Positions 35,509-44,822 are shown, counted from the first letter of the stretch. The stretch is 64,000 bases of DNA from Caulobacter flavus (GCF_003722335.1 NZ_CP026100.1:4872001-4936000), one strand, 5' to 3'. Numbers and translations are program-made. Notes: a model not told the origin generated them from the sequence alone.

Positions 35509-37980
35509 CTACCCCGTCGTGCCGATCCTGGGCGCGGGACGCGCGGCCCGTCCGGCCACCTGCCGCAGGATGTGCGACAGCTCCTCCACCGAATAGGGCT
35601 TGTGCAGCAGCGGAAAGCCGTGCCGCGCGTCCGTGGCCAGCACGTGGCTGTAGCCGCTGGTTAGGATCACCGGCAGGTCGGGCCAGCGCTGCTCGACGAA
35701 TCGGGCCAGCTCGACGCCGCCCAGGCCCGGCATGACCACGTCGCTGAACACCACGTCGAAATGGCCGCCGGCCTCGAGCCGCTCCAGCGCCTCGGCGGCG
35801 TTGGCGGCCCATTCGGTCTGGTAGCCGAGGTCGCGCAGCAGCTGGGTGGCGAACTCGCCGATCGCGGCGTTGTCCTCGACGACTAGGACGCGGCCCTCGT
35901 GGCGCGCGCGCGACGGCGGCGGGACGCGGCGGACCGGGACGATCACCTCGCGCGTCCTGGGCAGGAACAGGGTGAAGGTCGCCCCCTGCCCTGGCTGGCT
36001 GTCGACCGCCACGTCGCCGCCCGACTGCTTGGCGAAACCGTAGACCTGGCTGAGGCCCAGGCCGGTGCCGCGCCCCACCTCCTTTGTGGTGAAGAACGGC
36101 TCGAAGATCTTGACCAGGGCCTCCTCGGCGATCCCCGCCCCCTCGTCGATCACCGAGACGGTGACGAAGTCGCCCTGGCTGGCGGCATGGCCGCGAATGG
36201 CGGGAATGGTCTCGCTGGCGTCGATGCGAAGGGCCAGCCGGCCTTCGCTGTCCATGGCGTCGCGCGCGTTGACCGTTAGGTTGATCAGCGCGGTCTCGAA
36301 CTGGTTGGCGTCGGCCTCGACGACGCAGTCCTCGCAGTCGACGACGACTTCAAGCCGCATGCGTGCGCCGAGCACCGAGCGGAGCATGTCGCCGAGCGCC
36401 GCGACCTTGGCCGCGACGTTGAAGCGTTCGGGCTTGAGGGCCTGCCGCCGAGAGAACGACAGCAGCTGGCTGGTCAGTCGGGCCGCGCGGTCGGCGGTGT
36501 CGGATATGGCGTCGACATAGCGCCGGCGGCGGTCGGGCGGCAGGTCGCGGCTGCGCAGGAGGTCAGCCGACGAACGGATGACGGTCAAAAGGTTGTTGAA
36601 GTCGTGGGCCACGCCGCCGGTCAGCTGGCCGATCGCCTCCATCTTCTGGGCGTGACGCAGCGCCTCCTCGGCCTGCTTGAGCTGGCGCGACTGCTGCTTC
36701 TCGTCGGTGACGTCGCGGCCGTAGCCGTAGATCAGTCCGTCCTCGAAGGCGGTGTTCCAGGAGATCCAGCGCCAATCGCCATCCTTGGTGCGGTATCGGT
36801 TCTCGAAACCCGTGACCTGGGCGCCGTCCATGATGCTGCCGTGCGCGACATAGGTGGCGTCGAGTTCGTCGGGCATGACGAAGGCCGACATGGGCATGCC
36901 GACCACCTCCTCGACGGCATGGCCGAGGATCCGGGTCCAGGCCGGGCTGACCGATCGGAAGATCCCGTCCCCGTCCACCACCACCATCAGATCCCGGGCG
37001 TTGGTCCAGATGCGATCCGAGCGCCGGCGTTCGGCCTCCACGCTGTGGGCCTGGGCGAAGGCGCCGGCGGCGCGGTCGGCGACCAGGTTTGCCAGGTCGT
37101 GCAGACCATCGTCGCCGCGGCGGTGGGGATTGAGTCCCAGGACCAGGGTGGCGGCCGGCCCATGGGGACCGGGTATCGGCAGGATCAGCGCGCGCGACGG
37201 CGGGATCGCCCAGGCGCCGGTCGGATAGGCCGCGCCGTCGTCGAGCGGGTAGTCCAGCCCCCCGTCGGCGCCCTCTTCCAGCGGCCAGGGCCGGCGCAGC
37301 AGGTCGCGCGCCTCGTCGGTGGCCGCGCAGCCCACCAGGCCGCCTAGCGGATCGCGGACATAGGCCAGGGCGAATGGAAAGTCCTCGGTGTTGGTCGCCA
37401 GGGCGTCGCATATGCCCTGCAGCACAGCCTCCTGGCTGACCGCGCCGATCAGACACTCCCCGAGCCGGCGCACCGTGTCCAGCCGCCGCTCGCTTATCAC
37501 GCGCTCGGTTTCCTCGGTGACGATGCACATCAGACCCCGGATCGCGTCGCCGTCGCGCAGCGGACTGTAGGAGAACGTGTGATAGGTCTCCTCGGGATAG
37601 CCGCTGCGCTCGAGCAGCAGCAGCAAGGCCTTGTTCCAGGTGGGCAGCCCCTCGACCATCACCGAGTGAACCTGGGCCTCCACGTCGGCATAGACCTCGC
37701 GCCAGACCTCGCGGAAGGGCGTGCCCAGCGCATGGGGATGCTTGATCCCCAGCGTCGGGATGTAGGCGTCGTTGTAGAAGAAATGCAGGTCCCGCCCCCA
37801 GCCGAGCCACATCTCGAAGCGCGAGGTCAGCATCATGGCCAGGGGGGCGGCCAGGCCGGAGGGCCAGGTTTCGGGCGCACCCAGCGGCGTCGCCGACCAG
37901 TCGGCCTCGCGCATGCGGCGGGCCATCTCGCTGTCGCCCGGGAAGATTCGGGTCAGGACGGCGTCTCGGTCGATGGACAT
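35509..37980 (-). CDS. Hybrid sensor histidine kinase with PAS domain and receiver
   Basis: About 823 residues from MSIDRDAVLTRIF at 37980, which has GGGGGAGG five bases upstream. It appears cytoplasmic, with no membrane segment. Order: N-terminal PAS-like sensor (about 20-160, WSATPLGAPETWP, FFYNDAYIPTLG); GAF-like region (about 165-310); PAS/PAC (about 320-440, IFRSVSPAWTRILG, WRWISWNTAF); HisKA with the phospho-histidine in GGVAHDFNNLL (about 457); HATPase (NLTVNARDAM, GRGTGLGLSQVYGF); and a receiver with the phospho-aspartate in VVFSDVVMPGLGG (about 746). No separate response regulator is adjacent. Signal unknown. Confidence 0.94.
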   Translation of the reverse strand: MSIDRDAVLTRIFPGDSEMARRMREADWSATPLGAPETWPSGLAAPLAMMLTSRFEMWLGWGRDLHFFYNDAYIPTLGIKHPHALGTPFREVWREVYADVEAQVHSVMVEGLPTWNKALLLLLERSGYPEETYHTFSYSPLRDGDAIRGLMCIVTEETERVISERRLDTVRRLGECLIGAVSQEAVLQGICDALATNTEDFPFALAYVRDPLGGLVGCAATDEARDLLRRPWPLEEGADGGLDYPLDDGAAYPTGAWAIPPSRALILPIPGPHGPAATLVLGLNPHRRGDDGLHDLANLVADRAAGAFAQAHSVEAERRRSDRIWTNARDLMVVVDGDGIFRSVSPAWTRILGHAVEEVVGMPMSAFVMPDELDATYVAHGSIMDGAQVTGFENRYRTKDGDWRWISWNTAFEDGLIYGYGRDVTDEKQQSRQLKQAEEALRHAQKMEAIGQLTGGVAHDFNNLLTVIRSSADLLRSRDLPPDRRRRYVDAISDTADRAARLTSQLLSFSRRQALKPERFNVAAKVAALGDMLRSVLGARMRLEVVVDCEDCVVEADANQFETALINLTVNARDAMDSEGRLALRIDASETIPAIRGHAASQGDFVTVSVIDEGAGIAEEALVKIFEPFFTTKEVGRGTGLGLSQVYGFAKQSGGDVAVDSQPGQGATFTLFLPRTREVIVPVRRVPPPSRARHEGRVLVVEDNAAIGEFATQLLRDLGYQTEWAANAAEALERLEAGGHFDVVFSDVVMPGLGGVELARFVEQRWPDLPVILTSGYSHVLATDARHGFPLLHKPYSVEELSHILRQVAGRAARPAPRIGTTG

Positions 37981-38058
37981 CCAGCCTCCCCCGGTCAAGC
38001 TGAGGGAAAACGCCCCGCCGCGGGAAAGGCTCCCACGGCGGTGTTCGCGAGGCTTGGG

Positions 38059-39012
38059 CTAGAGCCCGGCCTTCTCGTCCAGGCCCAGGGACAGGTTCAG
38101 GTTCTGGACGGCGGCGCCCGATGCGCCCTTGCCCAGGTTGTCGAGCAGGGCCACGAGACGAGCCTGGCCGCTGGTGTCCGAGCCGAACACGAAGAGCTTG
38201 ATGCGGTTGGTGCCGTTCAGGCCTTCGGGATCGAGCGTGGCCAGCGACTTGGCCTCGTCCAGCGACGCCACCTCGACGAAGGCCTCGCCCTTGTAGTGGG
38301 CGGCCAGGGCGGCGTGGATGTCGCCGAGCGAGCAAGAGCCTTCCAGCAGGCCAAGATGCAGCGGCAGCTCGACCAGCATGCCCTGGGCGTAGCGGCCGAC
38401 GGCCGGGGTGAAGATCGGACGGGTCAGCAGGCCGCCGTGCTTCTGGATCTCGGGCACGTGCTTGTGGGTCAGCGACAGGCCGTAGATGCGGTAGGCGACC
38501 TTGGTGTAGTTCGGCGAGGCCTCGTCCTCGAACTCGGCGATCATCGCCTTGCCGCCGCCGGAATAGCCCGAGACGCCGTTGAACGAGACCGGCAGGTCGG
38601 CCGACAGCAGGCCGGCCGAGACCAGCGGCCGCGTCAGGCTGACGGCGGCGGTGGCGTAGCAGCCGGGATTGGAGATGCGCTTGGAGCCGGCGATCTTCTT
38701 GCGCTGCTCCTTGTCGAGCTCGGCGAAGCCATAGGTCCAGTCGGCGTGGGTGCGGTGGGCGCTCGAGGCGTCGATCACCTTGACCAGCGGGTTCTCGATC
38801 AGGCCGACGGCCTCCTTGGCCGCATCATCGGGCAGGCACAGGATCACGGCGTCGGCGGCGTTCAGCATCTCGGCGCGCGCGGCCGGATCCTTGCGCTTGT
38901 CGGGATCGATCGAGATCAGCTGCAGGTCGGTGCGGCCAATCAGGCGCTCGCGGATCTGCAGGCCGGTGGTGCCGACTTCGCCGTCGATGAAGACCTTGGG
39001 GGTGTTCGCCAT
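38059..39012 (-). CDS. argC: N-acetyl-gamma-glutamyl-phosphate reductase
   Basis: 317 residues, the short type 2 ArgC. NADPH-dependent third step of arginine synthesis. Nucleotide loop IDGEVGTTGLQIRERL at the N-terminus, DASSAHRTHADWTYGF, the catalytic cysteine in SNPGCYATAA (about 118), GVSGYSGGGKAMI and KHVPEIQKH. Lies 166 bp downstream of rpsI, from which a strong terminator separates it. Confidence 0.96.
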   Translation of the reverse strand: MANTPKVFIDGEVGTTGLQIRERLIGRTDLQLISIDPDKRKDPAARAEMLNAADAVILCLPDDAAKEAVGLIENPLVKVIDASSAHRTHADWTYGFAELDKEQRKKIAGSKRISNPGCYATAAVSLTRPLVSAGLLSADLPVSFNGVSGYSGGGKAMIAEFEDEASPNYTKVAYRIYGLSLTHKHVPEIQKHGGLLTRPIFTPAVGRYAQGMLVELPLHLGLLEGSCSLGDIHAALAAHYKGEAFVEVASLDEAKSLATLDPEGLNGTNRIKLFVFGSDTSGQARLVALLDNLGKGASGAAVQNLNLSLGLDEKAGL

Positions 39013-39116
39013 AGTGCCAACTCCTCGGCCTGGGCCGCTTCACGCCAGGCCCAGTCTTGCAGCGCCCGATGACGGCCGCATGCGTTCGGGCGCTGTCCGG
39101 CCCGATCGGAAGTCAC

Positions 39117-39151
39117 AAGAAAAAGGGCGCTTCGGATAACCGAAGCGCCCT
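39117..39151 (-). terminator. Rho-independent terminator of rplM-rpsI
   Basis: A perfect 12-bp stem (AGGGCGCTTCGG / CCGAAGCGCCCT) with a 4-base loop, followed on the minus strand by TTTTTCTTG. It lies 27 bp after the rpsI stop. Confidence 0.9.
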
Positions 39152-39177
39152 CTTCCAAAACGCGTGCGACGACGCGC

Positions 39178-39651
39178 TTAGCGCTTCGAGAACTGGAAGC
39201 TGCGGCGGGCCTTGGCCTTGCCGTACTTCTTACGCTCGACGACGCGGCTGTCGCGGGTCAGGAAGCCGTGCGGCTTCAGGACCGGGCGCAGGGCCGGTTC
39301 GTAGTAGGTCAGGGCCTTGGACAGGCCGTGGCGGATGGCGCCGGCTTGACCCGACAGGCCCGAACCTTCGACGGTGACGTCGACGTCGAACTGGCCGAGG
39401 CGCTCGGTCACTTGCAGCGGCTGAGCGATCATCATGCGCAGGACCGGACGAGCGAAGTAGACTTCCTGGTCACGACCGTTGACGGTGATCTTGCCGGTGC
39501 CCGGCTTGATCCACACGCGCGCGATGGCGTTCTTGCGCTTGCCGGTCGCATACGAGCGGCCTTGAGCGTCGATCTTGGGCTCGGCCGGAGCGGCCGCTTG
39601 CGGGTTGCTGGACAGGCCGGCCAGCGCGTCAAAACCTTGAGCTTCGGACAT
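39178..39651 (-). CDS. rpsI: 30S ribosomal protein S9
   Basis: 157 residues with an alphaproteobacterial N-terminal extension of about 28 residues. Core: YATGKRKNAIARVWIKPGTG, INGRD-like NGRDQEVYF, GQAGAIRHGLSKAL and the conserved tail DSRVVERKKYGKAKARRSFQFSKR, shown here by its parts DSRVVERKKYG and FQFSKR. The basic C-terminus reaches the ribosomal P site. Three bases after rplM. Confidence 0.98.
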   Translation of the reverse strand: MSEAQGFDALAGLSSNPQAAAPAEPKIDAQGRSYATGKRKNAIARVWIKPGTGKITVNGRDQEVYFARPVLRMMIAQPLQVTERLGQFDVDVTVEGSGLSGQAGAIRHGLSKALTYYEPALRPVLKPHGFLTRDSRVVERKKYGKAKARRSFQFSKR

Positions 39652-39654
39652 GGC

Positions 39655-40128
39655 TTAGAGGCTCCGGGTGTTCTTGACGTTGCGCGCCGCGAAGTCGATG
39701 ACTTCCGGGGCTTGCGCTTGGTGCGGGTGCTCGGCGCCGGCGTAGACCAGCAGGTGCGTCAGCTGCTTGCGAGCCAGCGGGCTCTCCTTGGGCAGCATGC
39801 GCTCGACGGCCTTGTTCAGGACGCGCTCGGGGAATTGACCGCCCAGCACCTTGCGCGGGGTGGTTTCCTTGATGCCGCCCGGGTGACCGGTGTGACGGTA
39901 GTAAACCTTGTCGTCGAGCTTCTTGCCGGTGAACTTCACCTTGTCGGCGTTGATCACGACGACGAAGTCGCCGCAGTCGACGTGCGGGGTGTAGTCGGGA
40001 CGGTGCTTGCCGCGAAGACGCATGGCGATGAACGTCGCCAGACGGCCGACAACGGCGTCCTTGGCGTCGACCACGATCCACTTCTTCTCGACCTCGGCGG
40101 GCTTCAGGGAAGCCGTGGTCTTTTGCAT
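39655..40128 (-). CDS. rplM: 50S ribosomal protein L13
   Basis: 157 residues. Typical L13 sequence: KKWIVVDAKDAVVGRLAT, RGKHRPDYTPHVDCGD, FVVVINADKVKFTGKK, YYRHTGHPGG, and ERMLPKESPLARKQL. First gene of the rplM-rpsI operon, with a near-consensus promoter upstream. Confidence 0.98.
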   Translation of the reverse strand: MQKTTASLKPAEVEKKWIVVDAKDAVVGRLATFIAMRLRGKHRPDYTPHVDCGDFVVVINADKVKFTGKKLDDKVYYRHTGHPGGIKETTPRKVLGGQFPERVLNKAVERMLPKESPLARKQLTHLLVYAGAEHPHQAQAPEVIDFAARNVKNTRSL

Positions 40129-40193
40129 GGGATTGATCCGTAATTCCTGTGCGTCGGGAGCCGAGGAAGTGGTTCCGTCCGCGTGAGGGGCGG

Positions 40194-40222
40194 CTGATAC
40201 CCAAGGCTTCGCCGCCTGTCAA
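40194..40222 (-). promoter_or_regulatory. Housekeeping promoter of rplM-rpsI
   Basis: Minus strand: consensus -35 TTGACA (40217-40222), 17-bp spacer, -10 TATCAG (40194-40199). This gives a leader of about 60 bases before the rplM start. The rest of the 250-bp gap up to the alkaline phosphatase holds that gene's terminator. Confidence 0.7.
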
Positions 40223-40322
40223 CATTGCGCACGACGGAAAGTTCGGAAAGCCTTGTGGCGCAAGGGTTTGCGCGATACGGTATCTAAATACCGCATTTTG
40301 CCGCCATCCCGTCCCGGCCAAA

Positions 40323-40352
40323 GAAAAAGGCGGGCGCCCAAGGCCGCCCGCC
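40323..40352 (-). terminator. Rho-independent terminator of the alkaline phosphatase gene
   Basis: 8-bp stem GGCGGGCG / CGCCCGCC with an 8-base loop, followed on the minus strand by TTTTTC. It begins 27 bp after the stop codon. Confidence 0.85.
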
Positions 40353-40378
40353 CTTTCCCAGCCCGGCTTTTCCCCCGC

Positions 40379-41857
40379 CTACTTGGCGGCGTCGAAGCCG
40401 AACGCGTGGCGCATGACCTGGAAGATGTAGCTCTCCTCCACCACGCCGCGGACGAGATAGGCGCCCGGGCCGTCGGCATAGACGCCGACGTCCTCGCCGG
40501 CATGGGCGGCGCTGGGCAGGTTGGCGACGGCCTGCTGGTGGTAATCGACCTCGTCGAGATCCTCGTGGGCGGGGTCGGCGCGCAGGTTGTTCCCCTCGAC
40601 GCCGCCCGGGCCGGTGGCGAAGCTGAGCACCGTATAGGCCTTGCCGTCGCCCGCCACGACCGGCTCGCCCTCGTTGCCGGCCAGGCCCAGGATCGGGGCG
40701 TTGCGCGCGGCGTAGCCCGAGATCACCAGGCCGTGGCTGTGGTCGGCGGTGACGATGACCAGGGTGTCCTTCAGGTCGACCTTGTCGAGAACGGCCTGGA
40801 CGGCGTCGGAAAAGGCCGCGGTCTCGGTCAGGGTGCGCTTGGCGTTGTTGAGGTGGCTGCCCATGTCGATCTTGCCGCCCTCGACCAGCAGGAAATAGCC
40901 CTTGGGGTTCTGCGACAGCACGTCGACGGCCTTGGTCGCCATCTCGGCCAGGGTCGGCACGCCCTGCCCCAGCATCTGGCGCTCGACCTCGTAGGGCAGG
41001 TGCTCGCCGGCGAAGAGGCCCAGCACCGGACCCGTCCTGGCCGGATCGACAGCCTTCAGCTGATCGGCGGTCGCGACGTAGGCCGCCCCCTTGGCCTTGG
41101 TCCATTCGGCGGTCAGGTCGCGGCCGTCGGCGCGCTTGCCGCCCTTGCCCTCGGGCAGGAAGCGCGAGCGGCCGCCGCCCAGGGCGACGTCCAGGCGAAG
41201 GCCCGCGGGCGCCTCGACCAACTGGCGGGCGATGTCCTTGCAGCCGCCGCTCAGGGCCTCGGCCGGCATGTCGCCATCGCCTTCCCAGTCGCGATAGGCG
41301 GTGTGGGCGTAGGCCCCGGCGGGCGTGGCGTGGGTGATGCGGGTGTTGGTGACCGCGCCGGCCGACAGGCCGTGGGCCTTCGCCATCTCGGCGATGGTTG
41401 CGACGCTGGTCGAGGCTTCGCTGGCGCAGCTTTCGGGCTTGGCCTCGCCGGTCAGTCCGATGACCTTGTTGCGGGTCTTCACGCCGGTGGTGATGGCGGT
41501 GATGCCGGCGGCGCTGTCGGTGACCTGGGTGTCGTGGCTGTAGGTCTTGGAGAGCGCGGTCCAGGGCAGCTTCTCGAACGACAGGGCGTTGGACTCGCCG
41601 TCCACGCCGCGCTGCTGGCCCTGGTAGATGCGCCCCGCCACGGCGGTCGAGATGCCCATGCCGTCGCCGAGGAACAGGATGACGTTCTTGGCCCGTCCCG
41701 TGTTGGGGGTCACCGCCATGGCCTTGGCCAGGGCCGCCTGGCCGGCCTTGTAGTACGGATCGGCGGTCTGGGCCGGCGAAGTGTCGGCGGCGTTCGCGAA
41801 GGCCGGCAGAAAGGCCAAGGCGCAGACGCCGGCCAGGAACGAGGAAGCGCGGATCAC
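40379..41857 (-). CDS. phoA: Alkaline phosphatase (PhoA family), periplasmic
   Basis: 492 residues with a signal peptide (1-23, ending ANA). Alkaline phosphatase fold: metal aspartate in FLGDGMG (about 65), nucleophile serine in VTDSAAG (about 115), THATPAGAYAHT, VEGGKIDMGSH, and VTADHSHG near 370. A Zn/Mg enzyme releasing phosphate from esters in the periplasm, usually induced by phosphate limitation through PhoB; I could not point to a convincing Pho box. Confidence 0.94.
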   Translation of the reverse strand: MIRASSFLAGVCALAFLPAFANAADTSPAQTADPYYKAGQAALAKAMAVTPNTGRAKNVILFLGDGMGISTAVAGRIYQGQQRGVDGESNALSFEKLPWTALSKTYSHDTQVTDSAAGITAITTGVKTRNKVIGLTGEAKPESCASEASTSVATIAEMAKAHGLSAGAVTNTRITHATPAGAYAHTAYRDWEGDGDMPAEALSGGCKDIARQLVEAPAGLRLDVALGGGRSRFLPEGKGGKRADGRDLTAEWTKAKGAAYVATADQLKAVDPARTGPVLGLFAGEHLPYEVERQMLGQGVPTLAEMATKAVDVLSQNPKGYFLLVEGGKIDMGSHLNNAKRTLTETAAFSDAVQAVLDKVDLKDTLVIVTADHSHGLVISGYAARNAPILGLAGNEGEPVVAGDGKAYTVLSFATGPGGVEGNNLRADPAHEDLDEVDYHQQAVANLPSAAHAGEDVGVYADGPGAYLVRGVVEESYIFQVMRHAFGFDAAK

Positions 41858-41939
41858 GACGGGATCTCCAGCAGGGACGTCGCGCGTGCTCTGCTGGAGT
41901 TTCGTGACAGTTCTTCGAGCGCCGCCGGAGAAACCGGCG

Positions 41940-42971
41940 CTAGGGCCGGCGCACGCGCCAGGCGAAGGCGGTGGCCGCGCCCAGCAGCACGGCGGCGCCG
42001 GCCTGGTGCAGCACGCCCAGGCTCAGCGGCACGGCGGCCATCAGGGTCCAGATTCCCAGACCGGCCTGCAGCGTCACCACGCCCAACAGGACGTAGGCGA
42101 CCGCCTTGGCCTCGTGCGGCAGGCGGCGGGCCCGGGCCGCGCCGGCGGCGATGACGATCGCGGCGGCGAACACGGCGTAGGCCATCAGGCGGTGATGCAG
42201 CTGCACCGCGCCCTGGCTGTGGGCCAGCGTGCCCCAGAGACCGTGGCCGGCGTAATGGTCGGGCAGCAGCGAGCCGTTCATCAGCGGCCAGTCGTTGTAG
42301 ACGAGGCCGGCGTCGTTGCCCGCCACCAGGGCGCCCAGCAGGCTCTGGAAGAACACCGCGCCCAGGAAGGCCAGGGCCCAGCCGCGCCAGTCGCTGCGCT
42401 CCTCGACGCGCGGCGCGCCGTTCCAGGCGTCCAGCGCCGTCCAGATCAGCAGCACGAACAGGGCCAGGGCGAGGCCCAGGTGAACCATCAGCCGCTCAGG
42501 CGCGACCGAGACGCGCTCGGAAAGCCCCGAGGAGACCATCCACCAGCCGACCAGCCCCTGCAGGCCGCCCAGGGCCAGCATGGCCCCGCAGCGCCAGATC
42601 AGGCGGCGCGGCAGCATGCGGCGCACGAGGAAGAAGACGAACGGAACGGCGAAGGCGATCCCGACCACCCGTCCCAGCAGCCTGTGCGCCCACTCCCACC
42701 AGAAGATGCCCTTGTAGGCCTCCAGCGTCATGTCGGGGTTCACCAGGTGATACTGGGGGATCTGCTTGTAGAGCTCGAAATTGGCCCGCCAGGCCTCCTC
42801 CGACATCGGCGGCAGCGCACCCATGATCGGCTTCCACTGGGTGATCGACAGACCCGAGTCGGTCAGGCGCGTGGCGCCGCCGACGACGACCATGGCGAAG
42901 ACCAGCACCGCCACGACGAGCAGCCAGATGGCGACGGGGCCGGAACGGTCGGAACGCAGGAAGGAAGTCAT
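41940..42971 (-). CDS. ctaA: Heme A synthase (CtaA/Cox15)
   Basis: 343 residues with eight membrane helices in two similar halves. It converts heme O to heme A for aa3-type oxidases. Haem-ligand histidines and signatures: VVGGATRLTDSGLSITQWKP in helix 1, WWEWAHRLLGR, MVHLGLAL, and QLHHRLMAY in the second half. It is the type 2 class (Cox15-like) found in alphaproteobacteria and mitochondria, lacking the paired cysteines of Bacillus CtaA. Convergence or operon partners are not evident; the gene stands alone. Confidence 0.96.
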   Translation of the reverse strand: MTSFLRSDRSGPVAIWLLVVAVLVFAMVVVGGATRLTDSGLSITQWKPIMGALPPMSEEAWRANFELYKQIPQYHLVNPDMTLEAYKGIFWWEWAHRLLGRVVGIAFAVPFVFFLVRRMLPRRLIWRCGAMLALGGLQGLVGWWMVSSGLSERVSVAPERLMVHLGLALALFVLLIWTALDAWNGAPRVEERSDWRGWALAFLGAVFFQSLLGALVAGNDAGLVYNDWPLMNGSLLPDHYAGHGLWGTLAHSQGAVQLHHRLMAYAVFAAAIVIAAGAARARRLPHEAKAVAYVLLGVVTLQAGLGIWTLMAAVPLSLGVLHQAGAAVLLGAATAFAWRVRRP

Positions 42972-43144
42972 GAAGCCGAAAAAACGCCTGTTCTGGGCCT
43001 AAATGGGGCGGCTAGACCCCTACTCCCGCCACAGCTCCGCTGTCCATGCCCGGCCCGCGCTTAAGGGAGGTCATGACGCGGCCGAACACGCATGGCATGG
43101 TGCGCCCGCTGCGGGGGCGCAGCGCGTTCCCAGGGGGAAGTAAG

Positions 43145-43396
43145 ATGAGCGGCGTAGGCGTGTTCAGCGCCGTTGTGATCGGCATCCTGGCCGGCTGGAT
43201 CGCGGATCTGGCCCTGGCCCGTCGCCACAGCCTGTTCATCAAGCTGCTGATCGGGGTGATCGGCTCGTTCATCGGCGCCTTCATCGCCCAGCGCCTGCAC
43301 CTGGCCATTCCCGGCTTTCTCGGCAGCCTCGCCGTCTCGGCCGTCGGCGCTACCCTGTTCCTGGCCGTGCTCGGCCTCTTCCGGAGATCCGCGTGA
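43145..43396 (+). CDS. GlsB/YeaQ/YmgE-like small membrane protein
   Basis: 83 residues from MSGVGVFSAV, with GGGGGAAG just upstream. Three hydrophobic helices with glycine-rich packing (VVIGILAGWIADLAL; LLIGVIGSFIGAFIA; VSAVGATLFLAVLGLF), matching the transglycosylase-associated / YeaQ family in layout. Inner membrane; role unknown, often linked to stress. Its stop overlaps the start of the next gene (GTGA). Confidence 0.75.
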   Translation: MSGVGVFSAVVIGILAGWIADLALARRHSLFIKLLIGVIGSFIGAFIAQRLHLAIPGFLGSLAVSAVGATLFLAVLGLFRRSA

Positions 43397-43629
43397 GCGC
43401 TCCCCTCGTCCCCGCGCGACTGCGCAAGCTGATCGGCTCGATCGGCGTGATCGCGATTCTGCTCGGCTGGATCTGGGCGTTCACCAGTCTCTACGACCAC
43501 CTGCCGCTGAACCGCGCCGTGCACCTGATCTATTTCGTGGCGCTGGGAATGGGCTGGGTCCTGCCGGTCATCCCGCTGATCACCTGGATGGGCAAGGCCG
43601 ACAGACCGCTGGACGTCGGCCAGCGCTAG
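43393..43629 (+). CDS. DUF2842-family small membrane protein
   Basis: 78 residues, GTG start overlapping the previous stop, so translationally coupled. Two membrane helices (GVIAILLGWIWAFTSLY and LIYFVALGMGWVLPVIPLI) and the W-M-x-K end match the alphaproteobacterial DUF2842 family. Function unknown. Confidence 0.85.
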   Translation: MSAPLVPARLRKLIGSIGVIAILLGWIWAFTSLYDHLPLNRAVHLIYFVALGMGWVLPVIPLITWMGKADRPLDVGQR

Positions 43630-43641
43630 TCCGGAAACGAA

Positions 43642-43675
43642 AAAGGCCGCCCCGAAGGGCGGCCTTTGCGTTTCT
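43642..43675 (+). terminator. Rho-independent terminator after the DUF2842 gene
   Basis: Perfect 11-bp stem AAAGGCCGCCC / GGGCGGCCTTT with a 4-base loop CGAA, then GCGTTTCTT. Confidence 0.85.
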
Positions 43676-43702
43676 TCCGCGGTGTTCTCTCCGGAGAGAG
43701 AA

Positions 43703-43779
<77 letters not shown>

Positions 43780-43795
43780 ACGCGGAAGGAGCGCC

Positions 43796-43824
43796 CTTAT
43801 AGGCGCCGCTCTTCGCCTCGGCAA
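43796..43824 (-). promoter_or_regulatory. Promoter of tRNA-Pro(GGG)
   Basis: Minus strand: -35 TTGCCG, 17 bp, -10 TATAAG. The -10 box ends 16 bp before the tRNA 5' end. Confidence 0.65.
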
Positions 43825-43852
43825 TCGGAAATCTGAGCGTTTTCCACAGTCC

Positions 43853-44284
43853 TCAAGAACGCGTCAAAAGCCCGTCCAGACGGGCCTTGATGCTGGTGAG
43901 GTCGTCCAGCGCCTCGACCAGGCGCCGGCGCTGTTCGGGGCTGGGCGCCGCCGAAACGGTCGAATCGCCGAAATCGTCGACCATGGGAGATTCGAGGAAG
44001 GCCGCGCCGTTCTGGCCCAGACCCGCGGCGATGACATGGGCCACCCCCTGCTCGCGGTGCAGCTTCTGGACGCCCTTGATGGTGTAGCCGTCGGCGTGCA
44101 GCAGCGCCCGTACGCCGTTCAGCACCGCGATGTCCTGCGGACGGTAGAATCGTCGCCCGCCGGCCCGCTTCATCGGACGGATGAACGAGAACTTGGTCTC
44201 CCAGAAACGCAGGACGTGCTGGGGGACGCCGAGCTCCTCGGCGGCCTCTGAAATCGTGCGGAAGGCGTTGGGCCCCTTCGCCAC
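43853..44284 (-). CDS. MerR-family regulator linked to ihfA
   Basis: 143 residues. Helix-turn-helix FRTISEAAEELGVPQHVLRFWE with the MerR wing RRFYRPQDIAVLNGVRALLH, then a C-terminal region without cysteine clusters. This short MerR protein directly downstream of ihfA is common in proteobacteria; its ligand is unknown. It follows ihfA after 12 bp. Confidence 0.9.
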   Translation of the reverse strand: MAKGPNAFRTISEAAEELGVPQHVLRFWETKFSFIRPMKRAGGRRFYRPQDIAVLNGVRALLHADGYTIKGVQKLHREQGVAHVIAAGLGQNGAAFLESPMVDDFGDSTVSAAPSPEQRRRLVEALDDLTSIKARLDGLLTRS

Positions 44285-44296
44285 CGCACGGACCCC

Positions 44297-44599
44297 TTAG
44301 TCGTCCAAGGCGCTGTCGATGCGCGCCTTCATCACCTGCGAGGCCCGGAAGCCGATGACGCGACGCGGCTCGATCTCGGCCGGCTCGCCGGTCTTGGGAT
44401 TGCGCCCCATCCGGGCTCGCTTCTCGCGAACCTGGAAAACGCCGAATCCGGAAAGCTTGACCGTCTCGCCCTTCTCGAGCGCCTCGGCCACGAGATCCAG
44501 GGTGCGCTCAACGAGACCGGCGCAATCCTGACGAGTCAGGCCTACCTCCTCGTGGACAGCCTCGCAGAGGTCAGCCCGGGTCAAAGTCGAACCCTTCAT
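44297..44599 (-). CDS. ihfA: Integration host factor, alpha subunit
   Basis: 100 residues from MKGSTLTRADLCEAV, the usual start, with AGGGGG upstream. HU/IHF fold: LVAEALEKGETVKLSGFGVF and the DNA-arm region RARMGRNPKTGEPAEIEPRRV. Pairs with IHF beta (elsewhere) to bend DNA in replication, recombination and sigma-54 transcription. In Caulobacter, IHF also serves flagellar promoters. Confidence 0.96.
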   Translation of the reverse strand: MKGSTLTRADLCEAVHEEVGLTRQDCAGLVERTLDLVAEALEKGETVKLSGFGVFQVREKRARMGRNPKTGEPAEIEPRRVIGFRASQVMKARIDSALDD

Positions 44600-44686
44600 A
44601 ACGCCCCCTATACGCTTCAATGCGCGAGCTCAGCACAGCCCGCGCCAATCGGTCCGATATCGCGAAAGGGGGCGCACGAAAGCCCC

Positions 44687-44712
44687 GATCTCGCGCGACA
44701 AGACCTCGTCAA
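44687..44712 (-). promoter_or_regulatory. Caulobacter-style promoter of ihfA-merR
   Basis: Minus strand: TTGACG, 12 bp, GCGAGATC, close to the Caulobacter housekeeping form TTGACG / N10-14 / GCTANAWC (7 of 8 in the -10 element). It lies in the 223-bp gap between fabH and ihfA, about 90 bp before the ihfA start. The gap contains no other gene. Confidence 0.55.
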
Positions 44713-44822
44713 CTTGAGACTGCATGCCGCGAATACCGCATGAAGTCAAAGGGTCAAGCCGGTTACTTCATATGTCGAAGCAGCCCGTGCGCCAACCCAA
44801 GGCCAAGCTTGGTCCGTGACCA